From positions 434,001-498,000 of the forward strand of contig CAVRXB010000003.1 in NCBI GenBank assembly GCA_963724975.1: a stretch of DNA of 64,000 bases. The letters run 5' to 3'. Shown piece after piece: positions 9,027-17,810 of the stretch. The position numbers and the translations under genes were made by a program. The first letter of the stretch is position 1; each line of letters starts with the position of its first letter. The notes beneath the pieces were generated by a model. That model was given only the letters and a program-made list of their open reading frames with translations. It had not been told where the DNA came from and made no database searches. Source of the DNA: CAIWHR01 sp963724975. Its GTDB lineage: Bacteria; Pseudomonadota; Gammaproteobacteria; Burkholderiales; Casimicrobiaceae.

Positions 9027-10586
9027 TTGCGCCTAAATCTCGTTCCTCTTATTGCGCTCTCCGCACTGTTTGCAGCATGCGCTGCACCCGGTCCGGAGCG
9101 TCCCGCGCCGGTCAGCGAACCCGTCGCCGTTCCTGAACCACCCGCTCCCGCGCCTCCCGTTGTCGTCTCGGAAGCCGAACCACCGCCGGTCGCGCAGCCG
9201 TTCCCGCCGTCCATCGCCGAAACGCTGCAGTCGCTGCCGCCTCCCGCGGAGGATATCTGGGTCCGGATCCGCAAGGGATTCTCGATGCCCGATCTCGAGG
9301 ATCCACTCGTCACGAAATGGGAAGAGTGGTACGCATCGCGTCCCGATTACGTCGCACGAATGATCGACCGCAGCCGGCGTTATCTCTACCACATCGTGAT
9401 CGAGGTAGAAGAACGCCGCATGCCGAGCGAAATCGCGCTTCTGCCGATGATCGAGAGCGCCTATAACCCGAACGCGCTGTCGACGAGTCGCGCATCGGGC
9501 ATCTGGCAGTTCATTCCGTCGACCGGCACCCATTACGGGCTGAAGCAGAATTTCTGGTTCGACTCGCGGCGCGACGTGATCGCAGGCACCGAGGGTGCCC
9601 TTACCTACCTCACGAAACTCTACGGCGATTTCGACGACTGGCAGCTGGCGCTCGCCGCGTACAACTGGGGCGAAGGCAACGTCGCGAAGGCGGTCGCGTT
9701 CAACCAGAAGAAGGGGCTTCCCGCCGACTACGCGAACCTGAAGATGCCCGACGAGACGCGGAACTACCTGCCGAAGCTGCAGGCGGTCAAGAACCTGATC
9801 AACGATCCCGCGAGGTGGGGGATCGTGCTCGAGGACATTCCCGACGCGCCGTATTTCGCCGTGGTCCATACGACCAAGAAAATGGACGTGAAGCGGGCCG
9901 CCGAGCTCGCAGAGATGCCGCTCGAGGAATTCCAGTTCCTGAACCCGCGCTACAACCGGCCGGTCATTGCGGGTGCCGACGCATACACGCTGCTGCTGCC
10001 GATCGACAAGGCGGAGCTTTTCGCGGCGAAGCTCGATCTTACCGATCAGCCGCTCGTGTCGTGGCAGGCTTATCGGATGCGCAACGGCGAGACGCTCGCG
10101 CAAGTGGCGGCGAAATTCGCTATACCGGTGGAATCGCTGCGTGCCGTCAACGGGCTCGGGACGAAGGCCAAGGTGCCGGCCGGGCACACGCTGCTTGTGC
10201 CCTCGGCACGCCCGAGCTCGGAAGCAGAAATCGGTCTCGCGCAGGCGGTATTCACCACAGTGCCGCAGGGCCGCACGTTCTACTATCGCGTGAATCGCGG
10301 CGACACCTTCGCAAGCATCGCCAGCCGCTACGACGTCAGCGTGCAGGACATCCGTCGCTGGAACGGTCTTGCACAAAGCACTGTCGTGGCGGGCCAGTCG
10401 CTACGCATCACGAGTGATCGCGCACCCAATGCCAGCAAGGCAAAGCGCGCCACCGGCCGCAAGGGTACGGCCAGTGCGTCGGCAAAAGCGCCGGCGAAGC
10501 AAATCGGCGCCACTCCGGCCGGGCAAAAGCCGGCGCCGAAAAAGAACGGAAGTCAGGCGAAGACGGGCACGGCGGCCGGCAGCTGA
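9027..10586 (+). CDS. mltD: membrane-bound lytic murein transglycosylase D
   Basis: The 519-residue protein starts with a hydrophobic leader and a candidate lipidation site (LFAAC, Cys18). A Pro-rich linker leads to an SLT domain with catalytic Glu143 in IESAYNP, SGIWQFIPSTG and AAYNWGEG. After it come two LysM-type repeats (around YRMRNGETLAQVAAKF and YYRVNRGDTFASIASRY) and a basic tail. It cleaves glycan strands to 1,6-anhydromuropeptides at the cell envelope. No ATG or GTG lies in frame upstream before the signal, so the TTG at 9027 is the likely start. The lipobox has Phe at -3, which is atypical. Confidence 0.92.
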   Translation: MRLNLVPLIALSALFAACAAPGPERPAPVSEPVAVPEPPAPAPPVVVSEAEPPPVAQPFPPSIAETLQSLPPPAEDIWVRIRKGFSMPDLEDPLVTKWEEWYASRPDYVARMIDRSRRYLYHIVIEVEERRMPSEIALLPMIESAYNPNALSTSRASGIWQFIPSTGTHYGLKQNFWFDSRRDVIAGTEGALTYLTKLYGDFDDWQLALAAYNWGEGNVAKAVAFNQKKGLPADYANLKMPDETRNYLPKLQAVKNLINDPARWGIVLEDIPDAPYFAVVHTTKKMDVKRAAELAEMPLEEFQFLNPRYNRPVIAGADAYTLLLPIDKAELFAAKLDLTDQPLVSWQAYRMRNGETLAQVAAKFAIPVESLRAVNGLGTKAKVPAGHTLLVPSARPSSEAEIGLAQAVFTTVPQGRTFYYRVNRGDTFASIASRYDVSVQDIRRWNGLAQSTVVAGQSLRITSDRAPNASKAKRATGRKGTASASAKAPAKQIGATPAGQKPAPKKNGSQAKTGTAAGS

Positions 10587-10629
10587 ACTCTTGGCCGCAG
10601 TCCTTTCGGCGCGGAGCCCGGCCCAAAAC

Positions 10630-10668
10630 AAAACAGGCGACGCGGTTGCGCGTCGCCTGTTTTTCGTC
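10630..10668. terminator. bidirectional rho-independent terminator
   Basis: An 11-bp GC stem (CAGGCGACGCG / CGCGTCGCCTG, 10634-10644 and 10649-10659) with a 4-base loop is flanked by A's on the left and T's on the right, so it can end transcription from mltD and from the convergent histone-like gene. The same stem core occurs after the second histone-like gene at 35691-35713. Confidence 0.9.
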
Positions 10669-10715
10669 CGCCGTTGAAGCGCGAAGGATCCGGGCGGACT
10701 GGCTGTGGGCAGGGC

Positions 10716-11117
10716 CTACAGCTTCTTGGCGGCCTTTCTCTTCTTGGTCGCCTTTTTCTTGGTCGCCTTCTTGCGCTTTGGGGCGGCCTTCCTCTTGGTC
10801 GACTTCTTCGCAGCCTTGCGCTTCGTCGACTTCTTCGCAGCCTTGCGCTTCTTGGTCGACTTCTTCGCAGCCTTGCGCTTCGTCGACTTCTTCGCAGCCT
10901 TGCGCTTCTTGGTCGACTTCTTCGCAGCCTTGCGCTTCGTCGACTTCTTCGCAGCCTTGCGCTTCTTGGTCGACTTCTTCGCAGCCTTGCGCTTCGTCGC
11001 TTTCTTCTTCGTTGCCTTCTTGGGCGCAGCCTTCTTGGCCTTGCGCTTCGACTTCCGTTTGGTCGCCTTCTTCGGCGCCGGAGCGGACACCGGCATCATC
11101 GACATAATGTCAGCCAT
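10716..11117 (-). CDS. histone H1-like lysine-rich nucleoid protein (copy 1)
   Basis: The 133-residue protein is almost entirely Lys, Arg, Ala, Ser and Thr after a short N-terminus (MADIMSMMPVSAPAP). The body alternates 9- and 10-residue units built on KRKAAKKST, resembling the C-terminal tail of eukaryotic H1 and the bacterial HC1/AlgP-type proteins. It would bind DNA non-specifically through its charge and compact or organise the chromosome. Start ATG at 11117 is preceded by ACAGGAGATC. Promoter, leader and terminator match those of the copy at 35232-35648, so these are paralogous transcription units. A shortened repeat number would still be functional; exact length may vary between strains. 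Confidence 0.88.
   Translation of the reverse strand: MADIMSMMPVSAPAPKKATKRKSKRKAKKAAPKKATKKKATKRKAAKKSTKKRKAAKKSTKRKAAKKSTKKRKAAKKSTKRKAAKKSTKKRKAAKKSTKRKAAKKSTKRKAAPKRKKATKKKATKKRKAAKKL
10798..11000 (-). repeat. 57-bp higher-order coding repeat (27+30 bp)
   Basis: Within the first histone-like gene the 15-base block GACTTCTTCGCAGCC (plus-strand view) recurs with spacings of 27, 30, 27, 30, 27 and 30 bases from about 10801. Repeat copies are nearly identical in nucleotides, not only in amino acids, pointing to recent expansion or gene-conversion homogenisation. Confidence 0.9.
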
Positions 11118-11249
11118 TCTTTGATCTCCTGTCTGAGTTTTCTATGACTGTTATGGTGCTTCACCTTCTTCGCAGGCGCTTCCGGCTCCGTCTTTTGGTG
11201 TCGCAATATTCCGCGGCCTATTGACAAATCCATTCCACCTGCTGCCTGA

Positions 11250-11277
11250 ATTCTATCCAGATTTTTCCGGATTGCAA
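11250..11277 (-). promoter_or_regulatory. promoter of histone-like gene 1
   Basis: On the minus strand a -35 element TTGCAA (11277-11272), a 16-base spacer and a -10 element TAGAAT (11255-11250) lie 133 bases before the start codon. The same hexamers, the same spacer length and the same distance to the ATG are found at 35072-35099 for the second copy, with TTCAG following the TAGAAT in both. This conservation between two independent sites supports the assignment. Confidence 0.75.
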
Positions 11278-11380
11278 CATTTCTGCAACCAATTCCGGGC
11301 CTTGCATGTGCGATTGTTGCGATTTCGCACATCGCTCCAGGAGTCGAAAAATACGCTTCGGCGCGATTGCACACGCGCAT

Positions 11381-12646
11381 TTACGCATCGCGCGGAGACG
11401 ATTCGGGCAACCGCGATTCGTGCGCGAAGAGTTCGGCAGTGGTCTCGCGCGAACGGGCTAGATGCACGATATCGCCGTCGACAACGACCTCGCAGGCACG
11501 TGGGCGGGAGTTGTAATTGGAGCTCATTGCGAACGCGTACGCGCCCGCTGAACGGATCGCAAGGAGATCACCTGCCGCGAGCGCCAGGTCGCGGTCATGC
11601 GCCAGGAAATCCGCGCTTTCGCACACCGGACCGACGATCTGCCAGCGCCGCGTGGCGTCGGCGCGCGGCCGCACTGGCTCCACATCGTGCCAGGCATCGT
11701 AGAGTGCGGGTCGGATAAGGTCGTTCATCGCCGCATCGACCACCGCGAAATCGCGCGTATCGCCGGGCTTGAGATAGAGGATGCGGGTCAGCAGAACCCC
11801 GGCGTTGCCGACCAGAAACCGCCCGGGCTCGAACAGCAGCCGATGGCTGCGCGCGCCGCGTGCGCGTCGCATCGCAAGCGCGTACTCGTGGGGATCGATG
11901 GTTTCCTCGGTGCGATAGCGGATGCCGAGGCCGCCTCCCAGGTCGACGTGTGCAAGCGCGATGCCGTCGGCCTCGATGCGATCGACCAGGTCGAAAACCC
12001 TCTCCGCCGCCTCTACGCAAACCGAGAGATCGGTGACCTGCGAGCCAATGTGGCAAGCGATCCCGCGCACGACGATATTCGACAGCGTCGCGGCGCGGCG
12101 ATACAGCGCCGGAGCCGCAGCCCAGGCGACCCCGAATTTGCTTTCCTTGAGCCCGGTCGAAATGTATGGATGGGTACGTGGATCGACGTCGGGATTCACG
12201 CGGAACGAGACCGGTGCAACCTTGCCGGCGCCAGCGGCGACCTCGTCGAGCAGATCGAGCTCGCCGTCCGATTCGACGTTGAAGCACAAAACGCCGGCGG
12301 TGAGCGCGGCTTCCATTTCTGCGGCCGTCTTGCCGACACCGGAGAACACGATCTTGCGCGGGTCGCCGCCGGCGGCGAGGACACGTTTCAGCTCTCCGCC
12401 GGACACGATGTCGAAACCGCAACCCGCACGCGCCAGCAGGTCCAGCACGGCGAGATTGGAGTTTGCCTTGACGGCGTAGCAGACGAGGTGCGGGAGCGTG
12501 TCGAATGCGGCAGTGAACTCATGGCAGCGGTTCTCGATGGCCGCCCGCGAATAGACAAAGCATGGGGTGCCGAACCGCGCGGCAATATCGGCGAGCGGCA
12601 CACCTTCGACGTGCAATTCGCCGCCGATCAGGCGAAACCCGCTCAT
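11381..12646 (-). CDS. lysA: diaminopimelate decarboxylase
   Basis: The 421-residue enzyme converts meso-diaminopimelate to L-lysine, the last step of lysine synthesis. The PLP-binding Lys60 lies in YAVKANSN; HIGSQ, the GGGLGIRY phosphate loop, EPGR, CESADF and the substrate-binding YNSRPR motif are present in the usual order. The ATG at 12646 is chosen because it overlaps the lptM stop (ATGA) and gives a standard N-terminus; the frame continues upstream only through lptM. The lptM-lysA pair divergent from cyaY is a classical proteobacterial arrangement. Confidence 0.96.
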   Translation of the reverse strand: MSGFRLIGGELHVEGVPLADIAARFGTPCFVYSRAAIENRCHEFTAAFDTLPHLVCYAVKANSNLAVLDLLARAGCGFDIVSGGELKRVLAAGGDPRKIVFSGVGKTAAEMEAALTAGVLCFNVESDGELDLLDEVAAGAGKVAPVSFRVNPDVDPRTHPYISTGLKESKFGVAWAAAPALYRRAATLSNIVVRGIACHIGSQVTDLSVCVEAAERVFDLVDRIEADGIALAHVDLGGGLGIRYRTEETIDPHEYALAMRRARGARSHRLLFEPGRFLVGNAGVLLTRILYLKPGDTRDFAVVDAAMNDLIRPALYDAWHDVEPVRPRADATRRWQIVGPVCESADFLAHDRDLALAAGDLLAIRSAGAYAFAMSSNYNSRPRACEVVVDGDIVHLARSRETTAELFAHESRLPESSPRDA

Positions 12647-12849
12647 GGTTTCCGAGGCGAGGACGAATCCGGTTCCGGCGACGGCGCTGGCGGTCCCACA
12701 TCGGTGGCGGGGGCCGCCGGTGGTGCGGGGAGCCGCAACGGTCCCTTGATGCCGCAACCTGGCGTAGCAAGGGCAATCGACACGACGACCAGCACCGCGG
12801 CGATGCGAACCGGACGAACGCAAACGGTGGCGGCGAAATCACGTAACAT
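12643..12849 (-). CDS. lptM: LPS translocon maturation chaperone LptM (YifL-type lipoprotein)
   Basis: The 68-residue peptide has a basic start, a hydrophobic segment and a lipoprotein signal ending in Cys followed by the family hallmark GCGIKGPLRLP, then a Pro-rich tail. In E. coli this small outer-membrane lipoprotein helps LptD assemble correctly. It overlaps lysA by 4 bases, and its start is only 40 bases from that of cyaY on the other strand, so both promoters must lie close together or within the opposite gene. Confidence 0.88.
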   Translation of the reverse strand: MLRDFAATVCVRPVRIAAVLVVVSIALATPGCGIKGPLRLPAPPAAPATDVGPPAPSPEPDSSSPRKP

Positions 12850-12889
12850 CGAGCGGAATCCTAGCACGCGCATCCCTTGGATTTCCCCG

Positions 12890-13246
12890 ATGACGACCGA
12901 CAGCGAATTCATGGCCACGACCGATCGCGTGCTTGCGGCGATCGGCGCAGCACTCGACGCGGCACTCGCCGATTCGGATGTCGATATCGATTGGAACTTG
13001 AACGACGGGATCCTCGAAATCGAGTGCGAGGACGGTAGCAAGCTGATCGTCAATCGGCATGTTCCCAACCGCGAAATCTGGGTTGCGGCGAAGACCGGCG
13101 GCTTTCATTTCGCCGCGCGCGACGGCGATTGGCGCGACACGCGGTCGGGTACCCCTCTCGCCGCCGCACTCATGAAGCTTCTCAGTTCGCAGGCTGGGCT
13201 CGCCGTAGCCCTGCCCCGGCTGCCCGTCCCTGGGGACGCGGCGTAG
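12890..13246 (+). CDS. cyaY: iron donor protein CyaY (frataxin)
   Basis: The 118-residue protein matches bacterial frataxin in length and pattern: MTTDSEFMATTDRVLAAI, an acidic helix with several Asp residues for iron (AALADSDVDIDW), then the beta sheet with NDGILEIECEDGS, LIVNRHVPNREIWVA and GGFHFAARDGDW. It modulates iron delivery to the Fe-S cluster assembly machinery. The gene is divergent from lptM-lysA, as in many beta- and gammaproteobacteria. Confidence 0.93.
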   Translation: MTTDSEFMATTDRVLAAIGAALDAALADSDVDIDWNLNDGILEIECEDGSKLIVNRHVPNREIWVAAKTGGFHFAARDGDWRDTRSGTPLAAALMKLLSSQAGLAVALPRLPVPGDAA

Positions 13247-13257
13247 GAGCTGTCGGC

Positions 13258-13550
13258 GCGGCATCCGCACCGCCCGTGTGAGTCTTATGTATGGATTTGT
13301 CGGCCTTTTACTGCGACTCGCGATTCCTCGCTGCCCCTCGCCTTCGGCCGGAGCGAGCCGCTCGCGCCGCGGCCTCCGCACCGCTCGTGTGAATCGGTGT
13401 ATTGAGTCGTCGGCCTTTTACGGCGACTCGCGATTGCTCGCTGCCCCTTGCCTTCGGCTGGTTCGGCCTCCGCACCGTCTATTCGAATCGTTAGGCAGAA
13501 CTGTCGGCCTCCGAACGCGCTCTCGCTGGTTCGCATCCCCTTGCCTGTGG
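13258..13550. repeat. three degenerate copies of a ~90-bp intergenic repeat
   Basis: The 357-base gap between cyaY and the YgjP-like gene contains no gene I can support. It holds three diverging direct copies beginning near 13258, 13369 and 13463. Each has a CCGCACCG block, a GTCGGCC block and a GACTCGCGATT-CTCGCTGCCCC-like block ending in CTTCGGC; copies 1 and 2 are close and copy 3 is eroded. Function is unknown. Confidence 0.7.
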
Positions 13551-13603
13551 CTTGGGGCCCCTGCTCACCGTTCGCGCGTTTCCCCGGCGAGCCGATCGCG
13601 CCG

Positions 13604-14413
13604 TTACTCCAGCAGCATCGACCACTTGGAGAGGGCGCGGCGTGCTGCGGCATGCCCCGGGTACAACATCTCGACCAGTGCCCAGAAACGGGGCGAGTGG
13701 TTGAGCTCGACAAGATGCGCGACCTCGTGCGCGACGACATACTGCGCGAGCTCGGGTGGCAACTGGATCAGCCGCCAGCTCAGGCGGATCTCGCCCTTGC
13801 GATTGCAGCTTCCCCATTCCGAGCGCGCGTTGGACAACTTAACGGTTGGCGAACCGGCCGCGATCTGCGCCGCGCAGGCGGCAACGCGCGGCGCCACGAA
13901 GCGAAGCGCCTCGTCTTTGAGCCAGCGGACGATGAACGTGGCGAGCGCCCGCTCATCGTGCGGCGTGGGATGCAGCACCGTGAGATTGATCAAGTCGGTC
14001 GAGATATCCTTTTGCCGCGCCGGCAAGACGGCCAGCGAAAGCTCGCGGCCCATGAGAACGATGGGTGCGCCCGTCTTCCATTCGCCTGGAAGCACATCGC
14101 GACGAAGCGCGCGCCACTCGGCGAGCAGGCGTGCGATCCAGGCGGTGTTCTCGCGCAGCGTCGTCTCGATCTGGCGGATGGAGGCCCAGCGCGATGCTCG
14201 CACCGTGAGGCCATCGAACCCGATCTGCATGCCGATCGAGCGTCGCTTCGCTCGCACCAATCGGTAGTCAACAACTTCGCCGGCGAGCACAATCCGGCGC
14301 AGGTCGCCGTCATCGTTGCGGCGACGCCCTCCGAGGAGCTCGTCGATCCGCAAGCGGGCCGGAGCCGCGTCCTTCAAGGCCGTCCCAGCCGGGCGACTTC
14401 GCTTTCGATCCAT
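13604..14413 (-). CDS. YgjP-like metallopeptidase domain protein (M48/WSS1-like)
   Basis: The 269-residue protein carries the zinc motif HEVAHL followed by NHSPRFW, the HExxH...H arrangement of the YgjP family, preceded by SNARSEWGSCNRKGEIRLSW (in parts), another family signature. It also has the N-terminal KRRSIGMQIG strand typical of the family. Bacterial YgjP proteins are putative cytoplasmic metallopeptidases of undefined substrate. The start at 14413 overlaps the end of plsC by 40 bases; the frame continues further upstream but only as a shadow of plsC. Confidence 0.88.
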   Translation of the reverse strand: MDRKRSRPAGTALKDAAPARLRIDELLGGRRRNDDGDLRRIVLAGEVVDYRLVRAKRRSIGMQIGFDGLTVRASRWASIRQIETTLRENTAWIARLLAEWRALRRDVLPGEWKTGAPIVLMGRELSLAVLPARQKDISTDLINLTVLHPTPHDERALATFIVRWLKDEALRFVAPRVAACAAQIAAGSPTVKLSNARSEWGSCNRKGEIRLSWRLIQLPPELAQYVVAHEVAHLVELNHSPRFWALVEMLYPGHAAARRALSKWSMLLE

Positions 14414-15090
14414 GTCTCGACTTCGGAGGTCAGCTGCTGCGCATCCTTGCCATCCGGCGCGATGGCCGGGCCGAAGGAAATGGTGATCGTACCCGGCCGC
14501 TTGCCGAAGATGCCCTTGGGCCATAACCAGCCCGCATTGTGCGCGACCGGCACCATCGACACGCCAAGCTCCTTTGCGAGACGCGCGCCGCCCGTCTTGT
14601 ACTTGGCGCGCGTCCCGGCGCGTATCCGCGTGCCTTCGGGATAGACGGCGATCCAGAAGCCCTGCTTGAAACGCTCGCGACCCTGAACGGCGATCTGCTG
14701 CATGGCGTCCATTCCGGCTTTGCGATCGATCGTAATTGGCGAGGATAGCGCGAATCCCCATCCGAAGAACGGGATCGACAGCAACTCTTTCTTCGCCACG
14801 TACGCGAGCGGCGGAAAGAACATCGTCAGCGCCATCGTCTCCCACGTCGAGCTGTGCTTCGACATCACGATATGCGGCGTTCCCGCGGAAGGGATGTTTT
14901 CGCTGCCCGTGAGCTCATGGCGAATGCCGCAAATCCAGCGCGCGCCCCAAAGATTCGTGCGGCACCAGTGCGCCGCGATCCGATACATCGGAACACGGGG
15001 AATCCAGAACAGCGAAAGCATCACGAACGCGTAAACAGGTGTGACCAGCGTCTGGAAGAGCAGGAATAGCAGCGAGCGCAGGGCGGACAT
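14374..15090 (-). CDS. plsC: 1-acyl-sn-glycerol-3-phosphate acyltransferase
   Basis: The 238-residue membrane enzyme acylates lysophosphatidic acid to phosphatidic acid in phospholipid synthesis. It has a hydrophobic N-terminal anchor, a catalytic block SKHSSTWE (an H-x4-E variant of the usual H-x4-D), the FFGWGFALS segment, and the substrate motif VYPEGTR followed by the PVAHNAG segment. The Asp-to-Glu change is seen in several bacterial PlsC proteins. It lies 18 bases downstream of gmhB and overlaps the YgjP-like gene. Confidence 0.93.
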   Translation of the reverse strand: MSALRSLLFLLFQTLVTPVYAFVMLSLFWIPRVPMYRIAAHWCRTNLWGARWICGIRHELTGSENIPSAGTPHIVMSKHSSTWETMALTMFFPPLAYVAKKELLSIPFFGWGFALSSPITIDRKAGMDAMQQIAVQGRERFKQGFWIAVYPEGTRIRAGTRAKYKTGGARLAKELGVSMVPVAHNAGWLWPKGIFGKRPGTITISFGPAIAPDGKDAQQLTSEVETWIESEVARLGRP

Positions 15091-15108
15091 CGGAATCGCG
15101 GGGGCGAT

Positions 15109-15690
15109 TCAGTCGGCCGCAAGCAGCGCCGACGCTGCGAACGCGAGATCCGGGAAGATCACCGTATTCTTTGGAAAGTTGCCTGCGCGCAGTGTCTTCT
15201 CGCCCTTGCCGGTGAGGACCAGCAGAGGTTGCGCGCCGATTGCCTCGGCGGCTTCGAGGTCGCGCACCGAGTCGCCCACGCACGGCACCCCCGTCATGTC
15301 GGTACCGAAACGAAATCCGATTTCCTTCAACATCCCGGCTTTGGGCTTGCGGCATTCGCAAACCGAGTCCGCCGTATGCGGGCAGTAGAAAATTGCGTCG
15401 ACACGCCCCCCAACCTGCGCGAGCGCGCGGTGCATCTTCTCGTGGATCTCGTTCAACGTGGCCATGTCGAACAAACCGCGGCCGATGCCCGACTGGTTGG
15501 TGGCTACGACCACCCGGAAGCCGGCGTGATTGAGCCGCGCGATGGCTTCGAGGCTGCCGGGAATCGGACGCCATTCCTCCGGCGACTTGATGAATTGATC
15601 GCTGTCGCGGCTGATGACGCCGTCGCGGTCGAGGACGATCAGCTTGACGGCACGGGTCTGGGCGACGGCTTCGGAGGCGAGCTGGACCAT
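15109..15690 (-). CDS. gmhB: D-glycero-beta-D-manno-heptose-1,7-bisphosphate 7-phosphatase
   Basis: This 193-residue HAD-family phosphatase has the nucleophile motif LDRDG (Asp21, Asp23), ATNQSGIGRG as motif II, the zinc-binding Cys/His cluster (CPHTADSVCECRKP) characteristic of GmhB, and GDSVRDLEAA as the last motif. It dephosphorylates heptose bisphosphate in the pathway to ADP-heptose for LPS inner core. The neighbours glyS upstream and plsC downstream are the standard betaproteobacterial order. Confidence 0.95.
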   Translation of the reverse strand: MVQLASEAVAQTRAVKLIVLDRDGVISRDSDQFIKSPEEWRPIPGSLEAIARLNHAGFRVVVATNQSGIGRGLFDMATLNEIHEKMHRALAQVGGRVDAIFYCPHTADSVCECRKPKAGMLKEIGFRFGTDMTGVPCVGDSVRDLEAAEAIGAQPLLVLTGKGEKTLRAGNFPKNTVIFPDLAFAASALLAAD

Positions 15691-15703
15691 GTCTGGAGCG
15701 TTC

Positions 15704-17803
15704 TTAGACGGCGAGTTTCGAAATGTCGGCGACGCGGTTCATCGTGGTCGCGATCCCGCGCAGCAGCGCGAGGCGATTCGCGCGGATCGCAGGATCGTCG
15801 GCCATCACCATCACGTCGTCAAAAAAGCGGTCGACGGCGGGTTTCGCAGTGGCGAGAGCCTTCAGCGCAGAGGTGAAATCGCCTCGCCCGCAATCGGCGT
15901 CCACCGCGGGCTCGAGCTTCTGGAACGCCAGCCACAAATCGTGTTCGGCGCCGTTTTCCAGCCGGCTGCGGTCGACTGCCGGCGCCGCCTCGGATTCGGA
16001 CTTGCGCAGGATGTTGACGATGCGCTTGTTTGCGGCGGCCAGCGCGCTCGACTCCGGCAGCGCCTCGAAGGACTGCACGGCGGCGAGGCGCGCAGGCACG
16101 AGATGGATAGCGGCGGGCGCGTCGTCGACTACGGCGGCGATCTGATTTGCCGAGTAACCCTGCTCACGAAGGTAACCGCGCAACCGGTCGTAGATGAAGC
16201 TCGTGAGCTCGACGCGCGCATCCTTGACTGACGGGACGCGGGCCAGTGCGTCGAACGCGAGTTCTACGAGCTCGGGAAGCGGCAACGCCAGCTGTTTCTC
16301 GATCAGGATGCGTATCACGCCGAGGGCTGCGCGGCGAAGCCCAAAGCGGTCCTTGTCGCCGGTCGGAACTTCACCGACGCCGAACATGGCGGCGAGGATC
16401 TCGAGCTTGTCGGCAAGCGCGACCGCCTGGGCAATGGCTGTCTCGGGCAGCGCGTCGCCGGCAAATCGCGGCCGGTAGTGCTGCGCTATCGCGTCGGCAA
16501 TCGCCGCCGGCTCGCCATCATGCTGCGCGTAGTAGCGACCCATTACGCCCTGAAGCTCGGGGAACTCGCCGACCATGTCGGTGACGAGATCGGCCTTGGC
16601 GAGCTGCGCCGCGCGATCGGAAGCAACGCGATCGGCTCCGATCTTATTGGCGATGGCCTTGGCGAGGAAACGCAGGCGCTCCACGCGGTCGGCCTGCGTG
16701 CCGAGCTTGTTGTGGAACACGATGCTCTTGAGTCGGTCGATCCGCGCCTCGAGGCTGGTCTTCCGATCCTGATCGAAGAAGAAGCGGGCGTCGGACAACC
16801 GCGCGCGCAGCACGCGCTCGTTGCCTTGCACAATTGCGGACGGATCGGCCGGATCGAGGTTGGCCACGAGCAGGAACCGGTCGATGAGACGGCCGTTCTG
16901 ATCGGCAAGCGCGAAATAGCGCTGGTTCGCCTGCATCGTCAGGATCAGGCATTCCTGCGGCACCGCGAGAAAGGCGGCGTCGAATGTTCCTGCGAACACC
17001 GCGGGCCACTCGACCAGCGCCGTAACCTCGTCCAGCAGCGCGTCCGGCATGATCACCGTCGCGCCGTTGGCCGCTTTGCCGAGCGCGGCAACGATCTGCG
17101 CTCGCCGTTCGGCAAAACTCGCGACGACCTTTGCCTCGGCGCGCAGCGTCTCCTCGTAGGCGTCCGCGGTTGCGACGGCGATGTCCGCCCGGCTCAGGAA
17201 ACGATGGCCGGAGGTCGTGCGTCCGGCGGACAGGCCCAGTGCCGTGACCGGCACTACGTTCGCGCCGTGCAACGCGAGGAGTTGATGCGCCGGTCGCACG
17301 AACTTCTCGTCGTTGTAGTAGCTTCCGGGACCGGCATAGCTCATGACCTTCGGTATCGGCAGCGCGTCAAGTGCGTCCTCCAGCGCCGCCTGCAGCCGCG
17401 TTGACGAGCGGACCGCCCTTGGCGATGTCGGCGTAAAATAGCGTTTCTGCCTTTCCGTCGCCTTCGCGCAGCAGGCCGACCTCGGGTCGACGTGGGACAG
17501 CTGCTTGGCTCAAGCTTGCCGAGCCAGGGCGGACGTCGGGCTGCCCGAGTGCATCGAATGCCACGCTGACGGGCAGCAGCTTTTCCTCGAGCGGCTTGTC
17601 CGGAGCGACTGTCCGTACCTCCGAAATCGCGACGGCGAGGCGTCGCGGCGTCGCGAAAGGGTGACGACGGATCCATCGGCAAGGAAGTCGCGGCTGCGGA
17701 GGCCGGCGACCAGCGTCTCCGCGAACATCTCCCCCAGCCGCTTCAGCGCTTTTGGCGGAAGCTCCTCGGTGACGAGTTCGACGATCAGCGCGGCCATGTT
17801 CAT
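15704..17803 (-). CDS. glyS: glycine-tRNA ligase beta subunit, two compensating frameshifts in the sequence
   Basis: The product is the beta chain of the alpha2-beta2 glycyl-tRNA synthetase, which carries tRNA binding. The N-terminus (AALIVELVTEELPPKAL) is in one frame up to about 17660. The next ~86 residues (FATPRRLAVAISEVRT ... FYADIAKGGPLVN) are in a second frame, and from about 17400 the original frame resumes (LQAALEDAL, then MSYAGPGSYYNDEKF) to the end. The first shift fits loss of one C from a C run and the second fits one extra G. Corrected length is about 700 residues, normal for GlyS. Because the gene is essential, sequence error is more likely than mutation. The start is probably the ATG at 17803 or 17797, just after glyQ. 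Confidence 0.93.
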
Positions 17804-17810
17804 GCGGTGT

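Noticed and set aside
10798..11000. CRISPR-like regular repeats
   Set aside because: The repeats are in frame inside a lysine-rich protein gene, with no unique spacers and no cas genes nearby.
17395..17670. Programmed ribosomal frameshifting in glyS
   Set aside because: No slippery heptamer with a downstream structure is evident, the two shifts are in opposite directions, and many unrelated genes in the window show the same kind of one-base change.
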